NCBI GenBank assembly: GCA_026168455.1
Contig: CM047431.1
Coordinates: forward strand, 46,627,466-46,691,465
Origin: Theocolax elegans
Lineage: Eukaryota; Arthropoda; Insecta; Hymenoptera; Cerocephalidae
Length of the DNA: 64,000 bases
Direction: 5' to 3'
The translations under genes and the position numbers were made by a program. Under the pieces are notes generated by a model. It was given only the letters and a program-made list of their open reading frames with translations. It did not search any database and was not told the origin of the DNA. This document shows positions 1 to 9,840 of the stretch, piece after piece; positions within the stretch are counted from its first letter, which is position 1; every line of letters starts with the position of its first letter.

Positions 1-380
1 TATGGCTTAACGCGCCTCTATACTTAAGTCACGTCTTTTGATATATATAGATAATTAATTTGATAAAAAAATATGTACGGCAGTACTAACACACCTATTG
101 TGAGTATAAAAATTAAATCTTTTTCACATCTAAAAATACCCGCGTAAAAATATAAACTATTGCCACTATATTGCCGAGCAATGGGCAATAGCTATTGCAA
201 ACATATTGCCAATACGTTGCCGTAACAATTGGCAATGTATTGCCAATATATCTCCAAACGTACAACCGCCCATATTTTTGCCAAATATTGGCAATAGTTA
301 CTATCTTACCTTTTGTAAACTATTACCAATATGTTGGCCATAGTAGATAAATTTAAAAAAAAAATAAAAAAAAAATATTA

Positions 381-452
381 GCCAGCCGCGGGATTTGAAC
401 CTTCAATCATTAGATCCGAATGCTGACTCTTTACCACTGAGCCATTTTGCTA
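381..452 (-). pseudogene. tRNA-Arg(UCG)-like relic in left transposon arm
   Basis: Read on the minus strand this 72-nt block carries an A box (TGGCTCAGTGG) and a B box (GGTTCAAATCC) at tRNA spacing. The anticodon-loop region ATTCGGA would give UCG. The D stem pairs, but the anticodon, T and acceptor stems are degenerate, so it is a tRNA-derived relic and not a working tRNA gene. Confidence 0.55.
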
Positions 453-783
453 TTTTGTTATTAAGAGTTAATTTCAGGCTATAAAGAACAGTTGAATTCA
501 TAAAATTTGGACTTAGTAAATTTTTTAACCACCCGAGTAGAAATTCTAGCCAGGCTGCCTGAATTAGAAAACAGGGCCTGAAAAGGTCGCCTGTTAAGGG
601 CCGGGATACGAATGTAATGGAATTTAAGTCAGGGCCTAATTTTGTTAGTTCGGATGTGACTTTATAATAAAAGTCAATTTTGTTAGTTCGAATGTGAGGT
701 TAGTAATAGTATCTACAAATTATATAGTATTGTATATAAATTTTCAGGTTAGAATTTTATCAAGAGTTTTTTATAAATATAAA

Positions 784-1038
784 ATGAGTAAAAAAATTGA
801 TTATGCTCAGAAATTTAATTTACTAAGAGTTCGAAGGTATCGATTGAAAAGGAAAATACAATATATAAATAGTGAAAGTTTAAAAAAACACTTTAATAAT
901 ATAAAAGTTTATGCAGTATTATATTGTTTTAAATATGTGAAAAGATTTAATTTTGTATTGTATAAAAAAAGTGCAAAAAAAGTAATTAATATTATATTAT
1001 ATTATAAGATTGTTGTAATTATTTGGAAATTATATTAA
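784..1038 (+). CDS. Hypothetical 84-residue ORF inside the foldback element
   Basis: This is an AT-rich open frame starting MSKKIDYAQKFNLLR, rich in Lys, Tyr and Ile, and lying in the unique centre of the 139-1864 element. The frame is open upstream to about 694, but 784 is a clear ATG. I do not recognise it. It could be a remnant of a transposase N terminus or chance in AT-rich DNA; no catalytic motif is visible. Confidence 0.2.
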   Translation: MSKKIDYAQKFNLLRVRRYRLKRKIQYINSESLKKHFNNIKVYAVLYCFKYVKRFNFVLYKKSAKKVINIILYYKIVVIIWKLY

Positions 1039-1130
1039 ACCATATATTTTAATTGTATTATCTATAATATTAATGTTTAATAAATATTAATGTATTCAAA
1101 TGCATTTTATTTTATTTACAAGACCTACAC

Positions 1131-1183
1131 GTACACACACGCACACAGACACACACACACACACATACACACACACGCATGTA
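1131..1183. repeat. (CA)n-type microsatellite
   Basis: Imperfect ACAC tract inside the foldback element, interrupted by G and T. Confidence 0.8.
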
Positions 1184-1550
1184 CGCACGCCCAATTAACC
1201 TTATATTTATAACTTTATATTAGTATATTTTGTGGTTTTGAAAATTCCCGTCCTGTAAAGGTTAACAATTAAAAACAAATGTAAAATAACAAATACATTT
1301 AGATTTAGTTTTTACTACTAATTAAGTGCCTTAATATCACCTGAACATACCCACAAAATAGTATTACATAAAACAGGCCCTGATCTCCACCCCATTACAT
1401 TTCCTAAAGGCCCTTTACAGGCACCTGTTCAGGGCCTTTTAATATTCGTCAGGTACCTGAACAGGGCCTTCTTTTTGCCTGGAAATCATTTCTGCTCGGG
1501 CATATCTTCAACTGTTCTTTATAACCTGAAATTAACTCTTAATAACAAAA

Positions 1551-1623
1551 TAGCAAAATGGCTCAGTGGTAAAGAGTCAGCATTCGGATCTAAAGATTGA
1601 AGGTTCAAATCCCGCGGCTGGCT
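1551..1623 (+). pseudogene. tRNA-Arg(UCG)-like relic in right transposon arm
   Basis: This is the mirror copy of the block at 381-452, now on the plus strand: A box TGGCTCAGTGG, anticodon region ATTCGGA, B box GGTTCAAATCC. It differs from the left copy by about one base (TAAAGATT versus TAATGATT). The two copies would base-pair with each other in a foldback transcript. Confidence 0.55.
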
Positions 1624-2689
1624 AATATTTTTTTTTTATTTTTTTTTTAAATTTATCTACTATGGCCAACATATTGGTAATAGTTTACAAAAGGTAAGAT
1701 AGTAACTATTGCCAATATTTGGCAAAAATATGGGCGGTTGTACGTTTGGAGATATATTGGCAATACATTGCCAATTGTTACGGCAACATATTGGCAATAT
1801 GTTTGCAATAGCTATTTCCCATTGCTCGGCAATATAGTGGCAATAGTTTATATTTTTACGCGGGTATTAATATTATTTTAAAAAATTCATATTTTTAACC
1901 TATTTTTCTTTATTTTATTTAAATTATAAATTGTGTAATACAAGAAAGAATAACAGTATCACGCCCTTTGATCAAGTGATCTCAGGTACGTGCTACTACG
2001 TTCCGCAAATGTATATATAAATAGTTTCATTTCGCGCAACATCTTCCTTTGGTCATAATTCATTTAGCTACACGTTTAAAAAATACTGTTGAAAATAAAT
2101 GTATCCTGATGCAACGACTGTCTCTTTTAGAAATAATATTTACAATTGTAACTCTATTAATAATTTCGACTTCGTAAATTGGAAACCATCGATTTTGACA
2201 ATGGATTATTTGAAAAATTAATCAAAAGTATCTATATTATATTATATTATGTTTGCTTTGATGAATATCTGTTGGTGTACAAATACGTGTGGATAAAAAT
2301 CTACACCAGTTGTGTATGTGCAGACGGTATACATATGGGAGGAGAAGAGTCGAGTTTGGATTAATTTTCTAAATGCTGATACGTTATGATGAATTGGAGA
2401 TAGAAAATATGCACCGTTCGCTCTCGGATAAAATGAGAATAAGAGAAAACGAGTGAGACGAGGGGGTGGTCAATTAACAGGGGGGGGGGGGGACCGAGGA
2501 GTAAATCGAGTGGGTTCGAGGGTTGCTCGCGGAGTCATTAAAATTGCGGCATATGTCTGAACGTCCGAAACTTGGAAAACGCTCCCGCAGCAGTCTGGAA
2601 TTGGTTTGTAATACCATTTCATCGGTCGCGTGCGGTCGCGCGGGCAGAGATGGGCAAGGCTTCTACAAATCGGGGGGAGGGAAAAGAGA

Positions 2690-2724
2690 GAGAGAGAGAA
2701 AGAGGGAGAGAGAGAGAGAGAGGA
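2690..2724. repeat. (GA)n microsatellite
   Basis: GAGAGA tract interrupted by AAAGAGG; it produces open frames encoding Arg-Glu repeats that should not be read as genes. Confidence 0.85.
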
Positions 2725-4599
2725 GGACGAATCGACCGAGTGCATCGGTATAACGTCCGAACTGCGCCAACTATTGGATTTGAGTTTTCGACCCAATCGA
2801 ATGCGTTCAAGGGACGAGCCGCTCGATATTAATAACCGAATCTATTTACTCGAATAAACTCGTGTATACTGCGATGCGCGGAATAAACTGCTTACTGAGC
2901 ACCGCGAGAGAATCGGACAACTCTCTCCTGTCTTCCACTCTTCGTTTCTCTTTCCCGCGCGATCGTATATATATATTTTTACCAGTTCTTTTTTTTTCCA
3001 CGCGAATTGGTGTTTGGCGATTCATGAAAAAAATGTTTGAATCGCCTCTCAATGCGCTCGACGGGGATATTGTTCCGCGATCGGCATCAAATTGCGTATA
3101 ATGGCTTTTTTCTTCCTTTTTTTTAGATATATGCGGAAAAATAGTTTAACCTTTCGATTGGTTTACTATTTTTAAATATACGAATGACAAATTGCAACCT
3201 AATTGCGTTCGATTTCTTTCTTTACCTATAGTTCGTTTGTTTTATTTTTATTTTTATATCTCCGATGATTACGTTCATAGGAGGGTGTTTTATTAAAATA
3301 TGTGTTAAAAATATTTATCATAACAATACATTTTATTTCTATTATTAATTTTATTAATTATTAATCATTTTATTAATTATTTTTAATCAAATAATGTTTT
3401 AGTAACGTTTATTCATAACGTAACTTATTTTAATTAATATGTTATACCGATCCATACCAAGATTTGTATGTTCATTGAATGTAATTTATCTATCTTGTAC
3501 ATCATTTGTTTAACTGTTTGCAATAAATTATGCAAATAAGTTTATCTTAACGCAATCTTTTTGAATTCTGTTCTATTTAAATTAGATTTCGTGAGGTACA
3601 TCCATTACGCTCAGTTGATTAAAGAAATGTTATACAAATAAATTAGAAACAAAAATGTTAAATGTTTAAACAATGAAGGATTATATTTGTAAGTGTAATT
3701 GGTAGCGTAATAAATTATTTACTCTAAATGGTGAGAACGATCTAGGTGTAATATATGAGTAGAAATGTATCGCAATGGTCGGGGACTTCTTGTCTCATCG
3801 CCAAGTGTATATATATAAGAAGATAATTTGTACCCTCGTGAATGTACATCGTAGTGTATACACGACCGTAGCATAAACACTCGTAATTATGAGATAATTT
3901 CTCTCAAGGAAGTACAAACTGTACCGAGTGGTAGTAGCGAATTAAAACAGATAAAATAAGAATAATTGCGGAATACTGGGGGGAAGCGATAATGTAGTAT
4001 ATAACGAGACCGAGGGCGAGAGGGTTTGAGGAAAATGGTCGCAGCATATAAATTCACGACATCCCAGGGCATAAATAAACAATAAATGGCAAGGAAAATC
4101 AGTTGCGGCGATCTTAGTCCACGACACGTGGTTCCTCTCCCTCTCTCCTGGTCTCGCTTGCATCTTCGAAGAACTAGGTGCGCATACATAAACACCGAGC
4201 AGCGCACTCGCGCCAAGATTTCCGGCGTATCGCCTCGGTAAGGAACCACCGTGCGCTGCACAAACGCGAGAGGGAGCGAGTAATTTCCTTGCCGAGAGCG
4301 TGAGAAGCATAAGGCTGGGGGTACGGCGGAGAGGTGGTGAGGGGGGTAGGTGGAAGACGGAGGGAGGAAGAGAACGCAGCCGATGGGAAAGCCGGTCCCA
4401 AACTAAACTAAATAATATTGATGGCAAACGGAAATTGAAAGCCGTTACGGTTGTGGGGCGCGAAATGGCGCCTCTGCATAAATAAAATGGCGTGCATTAG
4501 GATTAGACCGCAGGGCGGCGCACGTCGCGCGAGGAAATAAATTTTCTTAAAGATGAAATTTATCGACTTTTATGATGTACGGGGCTGCGGGAGGAAGCG

Positions 4600-4662
4600 A
4601 GAGAAAGCGAGAAAGAGAGAGAGAGAAAGAGAGTAAGAGAGAGAGAGAAAGAGTGAGGGAGG
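4600..4662. repeat. (GA)n-rich tract
   Basis: Interrupted GAGAGAAAG repeats. Confidence 0.8.
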
Positions 4663-4914
4663 AGGCATCTCTATTCGTGGATCTATCGATGGTTTGGAAT
4701 GTGCGGACTTAACGATTGGAAATTGACGGGCGCGTCGTCTCCTCTCCGTGCGCTACAGCAACTTTCTCGGCTTTTGGAAATTTGTTTTATAGTACACGTC
4801 TTGATATATAGACGCGTGCTTGTAAACTTGCACCACTGCCGATCATTCGTAGTAGAGACATCAAGCGACCAAGTTTCCTCCATGCGGTCCATCGATCCTA
4901 AACTTCTCGCGGTA

Positions 4915-4917
<3 letters not shown>

Positions 4918-4946
<29 letters not shown>
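4918..4946. repeat. (TC)n microsatellite abutting the retrotransposon 5' end
   Basis: About 14 TC units lie directly before the retrotransposon 5' region. TC-rich DNA (TCTCTCTCCC and CTCTCT) also follows the element's 3' end at about 9821-9840, so the element seems to sit inside a TC tract. Confidence 0.85.
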
Positions 4947-4949
<3 letters not shown>

Positions 4950-5631
4950 GTACGGTCATGCGAAATCTTTGTTGTGAATCTTTCGCGCTTATTTGTGTCT
5001 ATTATTAGATTCACTGTAGCATGTGTTACGGTCACACGAAGCGAATTTTTTCGATAATTATGCTGTAATTTATTTATTTATTTTGTTAAGTTTTTGATTT
5101 TTCTCTAATATTTAATTAATTTATAACTTAATATTATTATTATTGATACGTGGTGCGGTACGGTCATCTGGAGTGTGTGTTGCGATTTTTTTGTTTAATA
5201 TAATCTGTTAATAACCTAATTATAGCGCTCGGTACGGTCATACGGAGTTTATGTTGCGAATCTTTCGCGCTAATAGTGTCTATTATTAGACTCATTGTAG
5301 CACGTGATACGGCCGCACGAAGTGAATCTTTGATATTGGCTTATTAATTTACTTATTTAGTTTTAAGTCAAGCGTGGGTGTACGTCTATTGCCTCTCCAG
5401 GGTCTCTTGGCTGTTTTTATTATTTTTAAGATATTTAACTGTGTATGCAAATTGCCTGTTACCACGTGATATGGTCACATGATTCCTTCAACGTGATTGT
5501 AAATTTTTTATTGAATTAATTTATGAATTAATGTGCGTCTTTAATGGCTTTTATTGCGAGACTTTAATTTACGACTTATTGATTCTATATTATAGTTTTG
5601 TATTTCTTTTAACTTCATGCTCTCGATATAA
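4947..5631 (+). promoter_or_regulatory. Retrotransposon 5' UTR with diverged repeat modules
   Basis: A module of about 100 bp occurs at roughly 4948-5048 and again at 5227-5330, with shared blocks (GAATCTTTCGCGCT; GTGTCTATTATTAGA). The core TACGGTCAYNCG or close variants recurs at about 4950, 5029, 5157, 5233, 5309 and 5468. Repeated 5' UTR units are typical of internal-promoter regions of non-LTR elements; promoter function is inferred. Confidence 0.5.
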
Positions 5632-5775
5632 ATGAATAGGAATCCTGTTTTTAAGTCGACGAAGTGTTGTAGATGCGCTAAAAATATTTCTAATACGTTG
5701 AGAGTATGTAGTATATGCGATAAGATTTTCCATCCGGGATGCGTAACCTATTATTTATTTGGGAGAGCCTGTTAG
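5632..5775 (+). pseudogene. ORF1 N-terminal PHD-type zinc finger, cut by frameshift
   Basis: An ATG at 5632 opens a 47-codon frame ending in TAG at 5773-5775. It contains a Cys-rich finger: CCRCAK, then VCSICDKIFHPGC, matching the first part of a Cys4-His-Cys3 PHD finger. The next frame (to 6679) carries the rest of ORF1, so a one-base indel near 5760-5770 has split the finger from the coiled coil. ORF1 proteins of CR1-group elements are known to carry PHD fingers. Confidence 0.65.
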
Positions 5776-6679
5776 CAAGTCATATTATTTATCTTATAAT
5801 AATTCTTCTAAACTATCAGATTCTTCAACTGCTGCCCGCAAGCTTGCCTTTGATAGTTCTCGAAATTTGAGTTCTGTCGAATTAAACTCACACTGTGATA
5901 CTCGTGCTGCCCATAGCTTAAGCGACAATATGTCGAATCTGCCGGAACATTGGGATTCCATGACTTCGTCTCAGCAGATGGCCTTCATGATTACTAGTGC
6001 TCAGAGGAATACCGATTCTATAAATACTAGGTTGGATACCATTTGTGCGAGTCTAGAATCTCAGAATGATCGTATGAGCGCCTTGGAGTCGGAAAACATT
6101 GCTTTACGAGCTGAGGTTCAGCAATTGAAGAACTATTATGTCAGGGGTGTGCCAAATTCTGAGATTAGGGTTACTGGGATTCCTTCTTCCTGTGCGGTTC
6201 CATTAGATACATTGGCCGCTAAACTTCTTGATGTTTTGAAATTAGAACACTTAAAGCAGGATATATTAAGTACACGACCATTTAATCCTGGCGCGAATAG
6301 GAATGCAGCTTCTTCTAGCAATGGTTCAGGTGAGACTTCCATGCCTGATCAACGTTCTCAAGCAATTTCGCAATCGTTTATTGTAAAATTTAAATCCTCT
6401 GAGGTTAGAAACTTTATTCTTGATGTTAAGCGTAGGGTAGGTAAAATTTATTACGGAGATCTGGTTCATAACGCCGGTGCTCTATCAACAAAAACGATTG
6501 AGTTGTTTGAGTTGTTGCCCCCCGCATTGCATGAGTTACGTTTGCAGGTGAAATCTAGATTGGAGCCTTTACATTATAAGTACATTTGGACTAGGGATAG
6601 CAAGCTTTTTGTGCGCAAAGATGATAAGTCTGAGCGAATTCAGATTAGTACGATTGCGGATGTAGAGGGTTTGCAATGA
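5759..6679 (+). CDS. Retrotransposon ORF1 protein (coiled coil plus FP-like domain)
   Basis: The frame is open from about 5759, but that first codon is TTG, so the true start is probably the PHD frame upstream (ATG 5632) joined by a frameshift. Going along the roughly 306 residues: a Ser/Asn-rich linker; a heptad-like coiled coil (around residues 75-125, ending SENIALRAEVQQLKNYY); an RRM-like stretch beginning SEIRVTGIP; then FIVKFKSSEVRNFIL and a C-terminal block with YIWTRDSKLFVRKDD, resembling the FP-like ORF1 domain of CR1/Jockey elements. Such proteins bind RNA as chaperones with ORF2. It ends at a TGA (6677-6679) that is in frame with ORF2. Confidence 0.75.
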   Translation: MGEPVSKSYYLSYNNSSKLSDSSTAARKLAFDSSRNLSSVELNSHCDTRAAHSLSDNMSNLPEHWDSMTSSQQMAFMITSAQRNTDSINTRLDTICASLESQNDRMSALESENIALRAEVQQLKNYYVRGVPNSEIRVTGIPSSCAVPLDTLAAKLLDVLKLEHLKQDILSTRPFNPGANRNAASSSNGSGETSMPDQRSQAISQSFIVKFKSSEVRNFILDVKRRVGKIYYGDLVHNAGALSTKTIELFELLPPALHELRLQVKSRLEPLHYKYIWTRDSKLFVRKDDKSERIQISTIADVEGLQ

Positions 6680-6757
6680 CTGACCGATGGCATTGCGACT
6701 CACTCGTCACCTGATCCTGGTGTTCTACGTGTTGCGCAGGTTAATGCGAATTCTATC

Positions 6758-9574
6758 ATGGACCACCATGCTGACCTTGAATTTCTGCTTGGATCTGAGA
6801 AAATAGATGTGTTATCTGTCTCAGAAACGTGGTTAACCCCAATACGCCCAAGTTCAATTTTTAATATTATTAATTACACTTTAGTTCGGAATGATAGGGG
6901 TTTACTGTCAGTTACTGGTAAGCGCGATTACATGCAGGGTGGAGGTGTCGCTTGCTATATTCATAATAAATTCTCATTTCGCGTGATTGAAGATCCTCAA
7001 ATAAAGATCTTAAATGAAACTGAGTATTTGTTGCTTGAGTTGTGTGTTGCAGGTTCGAAGATCTTATTCGCTTCAGTCTATCGTAGACCTAAAGGGCATG
7101 TGTTAAGTAAATTTTTTAATTCTGTTCAGGACCGAGCACATAAGTACAAAAATATTATAATTGCTGGAGATTTAAATTCTAATTTGCTTACTAATGATTA
7201 TTATGGAGTTCATCTCAGGAATCTGATTCGTGAAAACGCTTTCTACTTAGTTCCCTTTAATGCAAGTCATCATTCAAATACGACGGATACATGGCTGGAT
7301 GTAATAATTGTAGATTCTGAGGAAAAGATTGCTGCCACTAAACAATCATCGAGTCCCTTTATAAATGGGCATGATTTTATTATAATTGATTATCGTTTAA
7401 GTTCTAAGATTACCAGCCACGTTAGTTATACATTTCGTGATTTTAAGCACTTTTCTCCAGTCCGCTTTGAAAATTCTATTAGATCTGATTTATTAACTTT
7501 ACGTGATTTACCATTGGAGTCTTGGACGGTTGATTCGTTCCTTGATGTAATGCGGTCCCATTTATTGAAAAACTTGGATATCTCAGCGCCGTTTGTTACT
7601 CGTCAAATACGCCCACGGCCAGCTCCGTGGTTAACACGTGATCTCAAATTGTTATGTAAGGAGAGAGATCGCCTTTACAAGACTTCAAAGCGGCACAGTG
7701 ACTCTGTTTTGTTAGCTGAGTACAAGATGGTTCGTAAAGACCTAAAGCGCAAACTTCGGGCTGCGAGGGATAAGTATTACGAACATGAGTTGTCAGTGTC
7801 CTCAGATCAATCGTGTGGCTGGCGCCTTTTACATAAAATTGGTTTAGTCAGAAATTCATTTACTTCTCCTTTAAAGTTCTTTGACGCTGAAGAGTTGCTC
7901 CAGCATTATACCTTAGTAGCAAATCGCCACCCACCTTGCACATTGGATCAATTGAGTGAGATTCATGCGACACCATATTCGTTGGATTATCCTGTTTTCT
8001 CTTTTCAGTGTGTGACAGTACATCAGGTTAGTGCTGCTTTGTCTTTCTGCTTGCCGAAGGCTAAAAGTCGCAGTTTAGATGGCCTATCTTTACTATATTT
8101 TAAAGATTATTTATCAATTCTCGCACCATATCTCGCAGATTTATTTAATCTATCAATTTCGACAGGGAAGTATCCTACTATGTGGAAACGTGCTGCGATT
8201 GTTCCTCTTAGCAAGATAGCCAATCCTAGGTCGCCCTCGGATACTCGACCAATAGCCAATTTACCCCATTTTGCCAAGGTGTTTGACAGATTGATAACCC
8301 TACAAATTACTTCGTTTTTAGAGAGTAATAATTTCTTTTCTCCTTACCAATCTGGATTTCGAAGCTTATATAGTACACAGACAGCTTTATTAAAGGTTAC
8401 TGAGGATATACGGTTTGGTATGGAAAATGGAATGATGACAATATTAGTCCTGTTCGATTTTAAAAAAGCCTTTGATACGATTAGTCATTTTGAATTATTG
8501 AAAAGCTTAAAAAGTTTAAATTTTCATAATGAGGTGATTGATTGGTTCTACTCGTATCTCAATGGGCGTTCACAGGCTGTTGTTGATCTTAGTAATGTAG
8601 TTTCTTTGTTTATGAGCACCTCTTCGGGTGTTCCCCAAGGATCTACCCCTGGTCCAGTGTTGTTCCTTGCCTTTATCAACTCAATTATGAAGGTGTTGAC
8701 TTATTGTAAGGGAATGCTGTTTGCTGACGACTTACAGCTTTATATCCATTGTACTCCATCTAATATTAATAATTGTATTTTGAATTTAAATTATGATTGT
8801 GGTAGGGTGTCAGAGTGGGCTAAATCTCATGGACTGGATATTAATTTTAATAAAACTAAGGCAATTATTATTGGATCTTCCCAGCAGCATAGGTTGATAG
8901 ATAGGAATTTTTTATCACCAATTGTTGTTGATGGTCATCGAATCGAATACGTTGATACTGTTAAGAATTTAGGTCTCATTCTTACTGAAAATTTTCATTG
9001 GAATTCCCATGTATCACGAGTAGTTTCATCTGTGCATGGTGTTCTACATAAATTGCGAAATAGGGGTAATTTCCTGTCTGTCACTATGCGCAAGCGATTG
9101 GTTATGATGTTAATTATGCCTCACTTTGATTATGTTTGTCTAGTATTTGGCGACTTACCAGATTACCTGAATTTGAAGCTTCAGCGTCTTCTCAATATGT
9201 GTGTACGGTATATTTTCCGCCTTAGAAAGGACGCGAAGTTAGATCCGTACTATACTAAGCTAAATTGGTTATCGGCCGCTGCGAGGCGTCAATATTTTTT
9301 AGGGTTATCTACCTACCAAATTCTAATAAACAAGAGACCTGATTATCTCCAGGTTTTATTCCCTCCACCCAATAGCGATATACGTCGCTCCGAACGTTTA
9401 ACTTATTCATCCTTTCAACGACCTCAAGCTAGCACTAGTGTTTATCAAAAGTCTTTTACAATCCAAGCGATGGATTTTTGGGATTCACTACCACCTGCTA
9501 TTAGACTTAGCACTAGTGTTCATATATTTAAGAATCGTTTATTCGAGCATTTGAGGGCGAATGATATTGTGTAA
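6758..9574 (+). CDS. Retrotransposon ORF2: AP-type endonuclease and reverse transcriptase
   Basis: 938 codons from the ATG at 6758. The N terminus is an endonuclease: SETWL (about residue 22), GGGVACYIHNKF, YRRPKG, IIAGDLNSN (about 135) and NGHDFIIIDY (GHD in place of the usual SDH). The RT domain has FDFKKAFDTISH (about 566), GVPQGSTPGPVLFLAFINS and MLFADDLQLY (about 650) with the catalytic FADD. The C-terminal domain (LNWLSAAARRQYF, DFWDSLPPAIR) is typical of CR1-group elements. No RNase H is seen. The frame is open upstream of the ATG as far as the ORF1 TGA at 6677, and the residues there (RVAQVNANSI) look like genuine endonuclease N terminus, so the true product may start further upstream. 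It nicks target DNA and copies the element's RNA. Confidence 0.92.
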   Translation: MDHHADLEFLLGSEKIDVLSVSETWLTPIRPSSIFNIINYTLVRNDRGLLSVTGKRDYMQGGGVACYIHNKFSFRVIEDPQIKILNETEYLLLELCVAGSKILFASVYRRPKGHVLSKFFNSVQDRAHKYKNIIIAGDLNSNLLTNDYYGVHLRNLIRENAFYLVPFNASHHSNTTDTWLDVIIVDSEEKIAATKQSSSPFINGHDFIIIDYRLSSKITSHVSYTFRDFKHFSPVRFENSIRSDLLTLRDLPLESWTVDSFLDVMRSHLLKNLDISAPFVTRQIRPRPAPWLTRDLKLLCKERDRLYKTSKRHSDSVLLAEYKMVRKDLKRKLRAARDKYYEHELSVSSDQSCGWRLLHKIGLVRNSFTSPLKFFDAEELLQHYTLVANRHPPCTLDQLSEIHATPYSLDYPVFSFQCVTVHQVSAALSFCLPKAKSRSLDGLSLLYFKDYLSILAPYLADLFNLSISTGKYPTMWKRAAIVPLSKIANPRSPSDTRPIANLPHFAKVFDRLITLQITSFLESNNFFSPYQSGFRSLYSTQTALLKVTEDIRFGMENGMMTILVLFDFKKAFDTISHFELLKSLKSLNFHNEVIDWFYSYLNGRSQAVVDLSNVVSLFMSTSSGVPQGSTPGPVLFLAFINSIMKVLTYCKGMLFADDLQLYIHCTPSNINNCILNLNYDCGRVSEWAKSHGLDINFNKTKAIIIGSSQQHRLIDRNFLSPIVVDGHRIEYVDTVKNLGLILTENFHWNSHVSRVVSSVHGVLHKLRNRGNFLSVTMRKRLVMMLIMPHFDYVCLVFGDLPDYLNLKLQRLLNMCVRYIFRLRKDAKLDPYYTKLNWLSAAARRQYFLGLSTYQILINKRPDYLQVLFPPPNSDIRRSERLTYSSFQRPQASTSVYQKSFTIQAMDFWDSLPPAIRLSTSVHIFKNRLFEHLRANDIV

Positions 9575-9773
9575 ATTTGCGTTCTGTTAGATTATTTTGC
9601 GATACTCATTATTACTAGTTGTAAGTCGTTAATTATTGTTTTATATCAATTATTGTTATCTATTGGTTGCGCCGTTAATTTATTAATGTTTTTTATTAAT
9701 GTTTTTATTTTATAATTTTATATTTAATTTATATTGTTACAAAAATTATATAATTATGATGTAATTTTCTGTT

Positions 9774-9807
9774 GCCTTAAGGTTACTTGTAACTTAGGCA
9801 TAATAAA
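9774..9807 (+). terminator. Retrotransposon 3' hairpin and polyadenylation signal
   Basis: GCCTTAAGGTTAC and GTAACTTAGGC form a short hairpin (9774-9799), followed at once by AATAAA (9802-9807) and a TTTCAATCAATC tail. A 3' hairpin is a common recognition feature of CR1/L2-type elements. Confidence 0.6.
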
Positions 9808-9840
9808 ACTTTTCAATCAATCTCTCTCCCTCCCTCTCTA

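Larger units (their letters stand above)
139..1864. mobile_element. Foldback (long-TIR) DNA transposon, non-autonomous, TA target duplication
   Basis: The two ends are inverted copies. The left end begins CCCGCGTAAAAATATAAAC at 139; the right end finishes with its reverse complement at 1864. Both are flanked by TA, consistent with a 2-bp target duplication. Near-identical arms run for about 350 bp (139-495 and 1507-1864), with weaker inverted similarity further in (about 535-620 and 1385-1495, sharing CAGGGCCTG motifs). Each arm holds many subterminal short motifs of the type TTGGCAATA/ATTGCCAAT and one tRNA-like block. No recognisable transposase is present. The superfamily is not assignable by eye; TA duplication suggests a Tc1/mariner-type or related integration. 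Confidence 0.8.
1867..4916. other. Non-coding stretch with CpG-rich and purine-rich tracts
   Basis: No convincing gene is seen. Around 2400-3100 and 4100-4560 the sequence is rich in CpG and GA runs (a poly-G run at about 2480-2492, GAGA at 2690-2724 and 4610-4660), resembling insect 5' flanking or UTR-like DNA. Open frames here are simple-sequence products with no conserved motif. The 3110-4090 part is AT-rich and featureless. Confidence 0.5.
4947..9820 (+). mobile_element. CR1-like non-LTR retrotransposon, nearly full length
   Basis: The layout is a 5' UTR with repeated modules (4947-5631), ORF1 with PHD finger, coiled coil and FP-like domain (5632-6679), ORF2 with endonuclease and reverse transcriptase (6758-9574), and a short 3' UTR ending in a hairpin and AATAAA (9774-9807). 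A PHD-type ORF1 and the ORF2 C-terminal domain point to the CR1/Daphne/Crack side of the Jockey group, by recall only. ORF2 is uninterrupted over 938 codons, so the insertion is young. Damage is limited to a frameshift near 5765 in ORF1. The exact termini and target duplication are unclear because both flanks are TC-rich. Confidence 0.85.

Noticed and set aside
381..452. A functional tRNA-Arg gene
   Set aside because: A and B boxes are good, but the acceptor, anticodon and T stems do not pair well, and it lies in a transposon arm.
2470..2857. Several overlapping Arg/Glu- or Ser/Leu-rich frames on both strands
   Set aside because: They are translations of a GA microsatellite and poly-G run, without conserved motifs.
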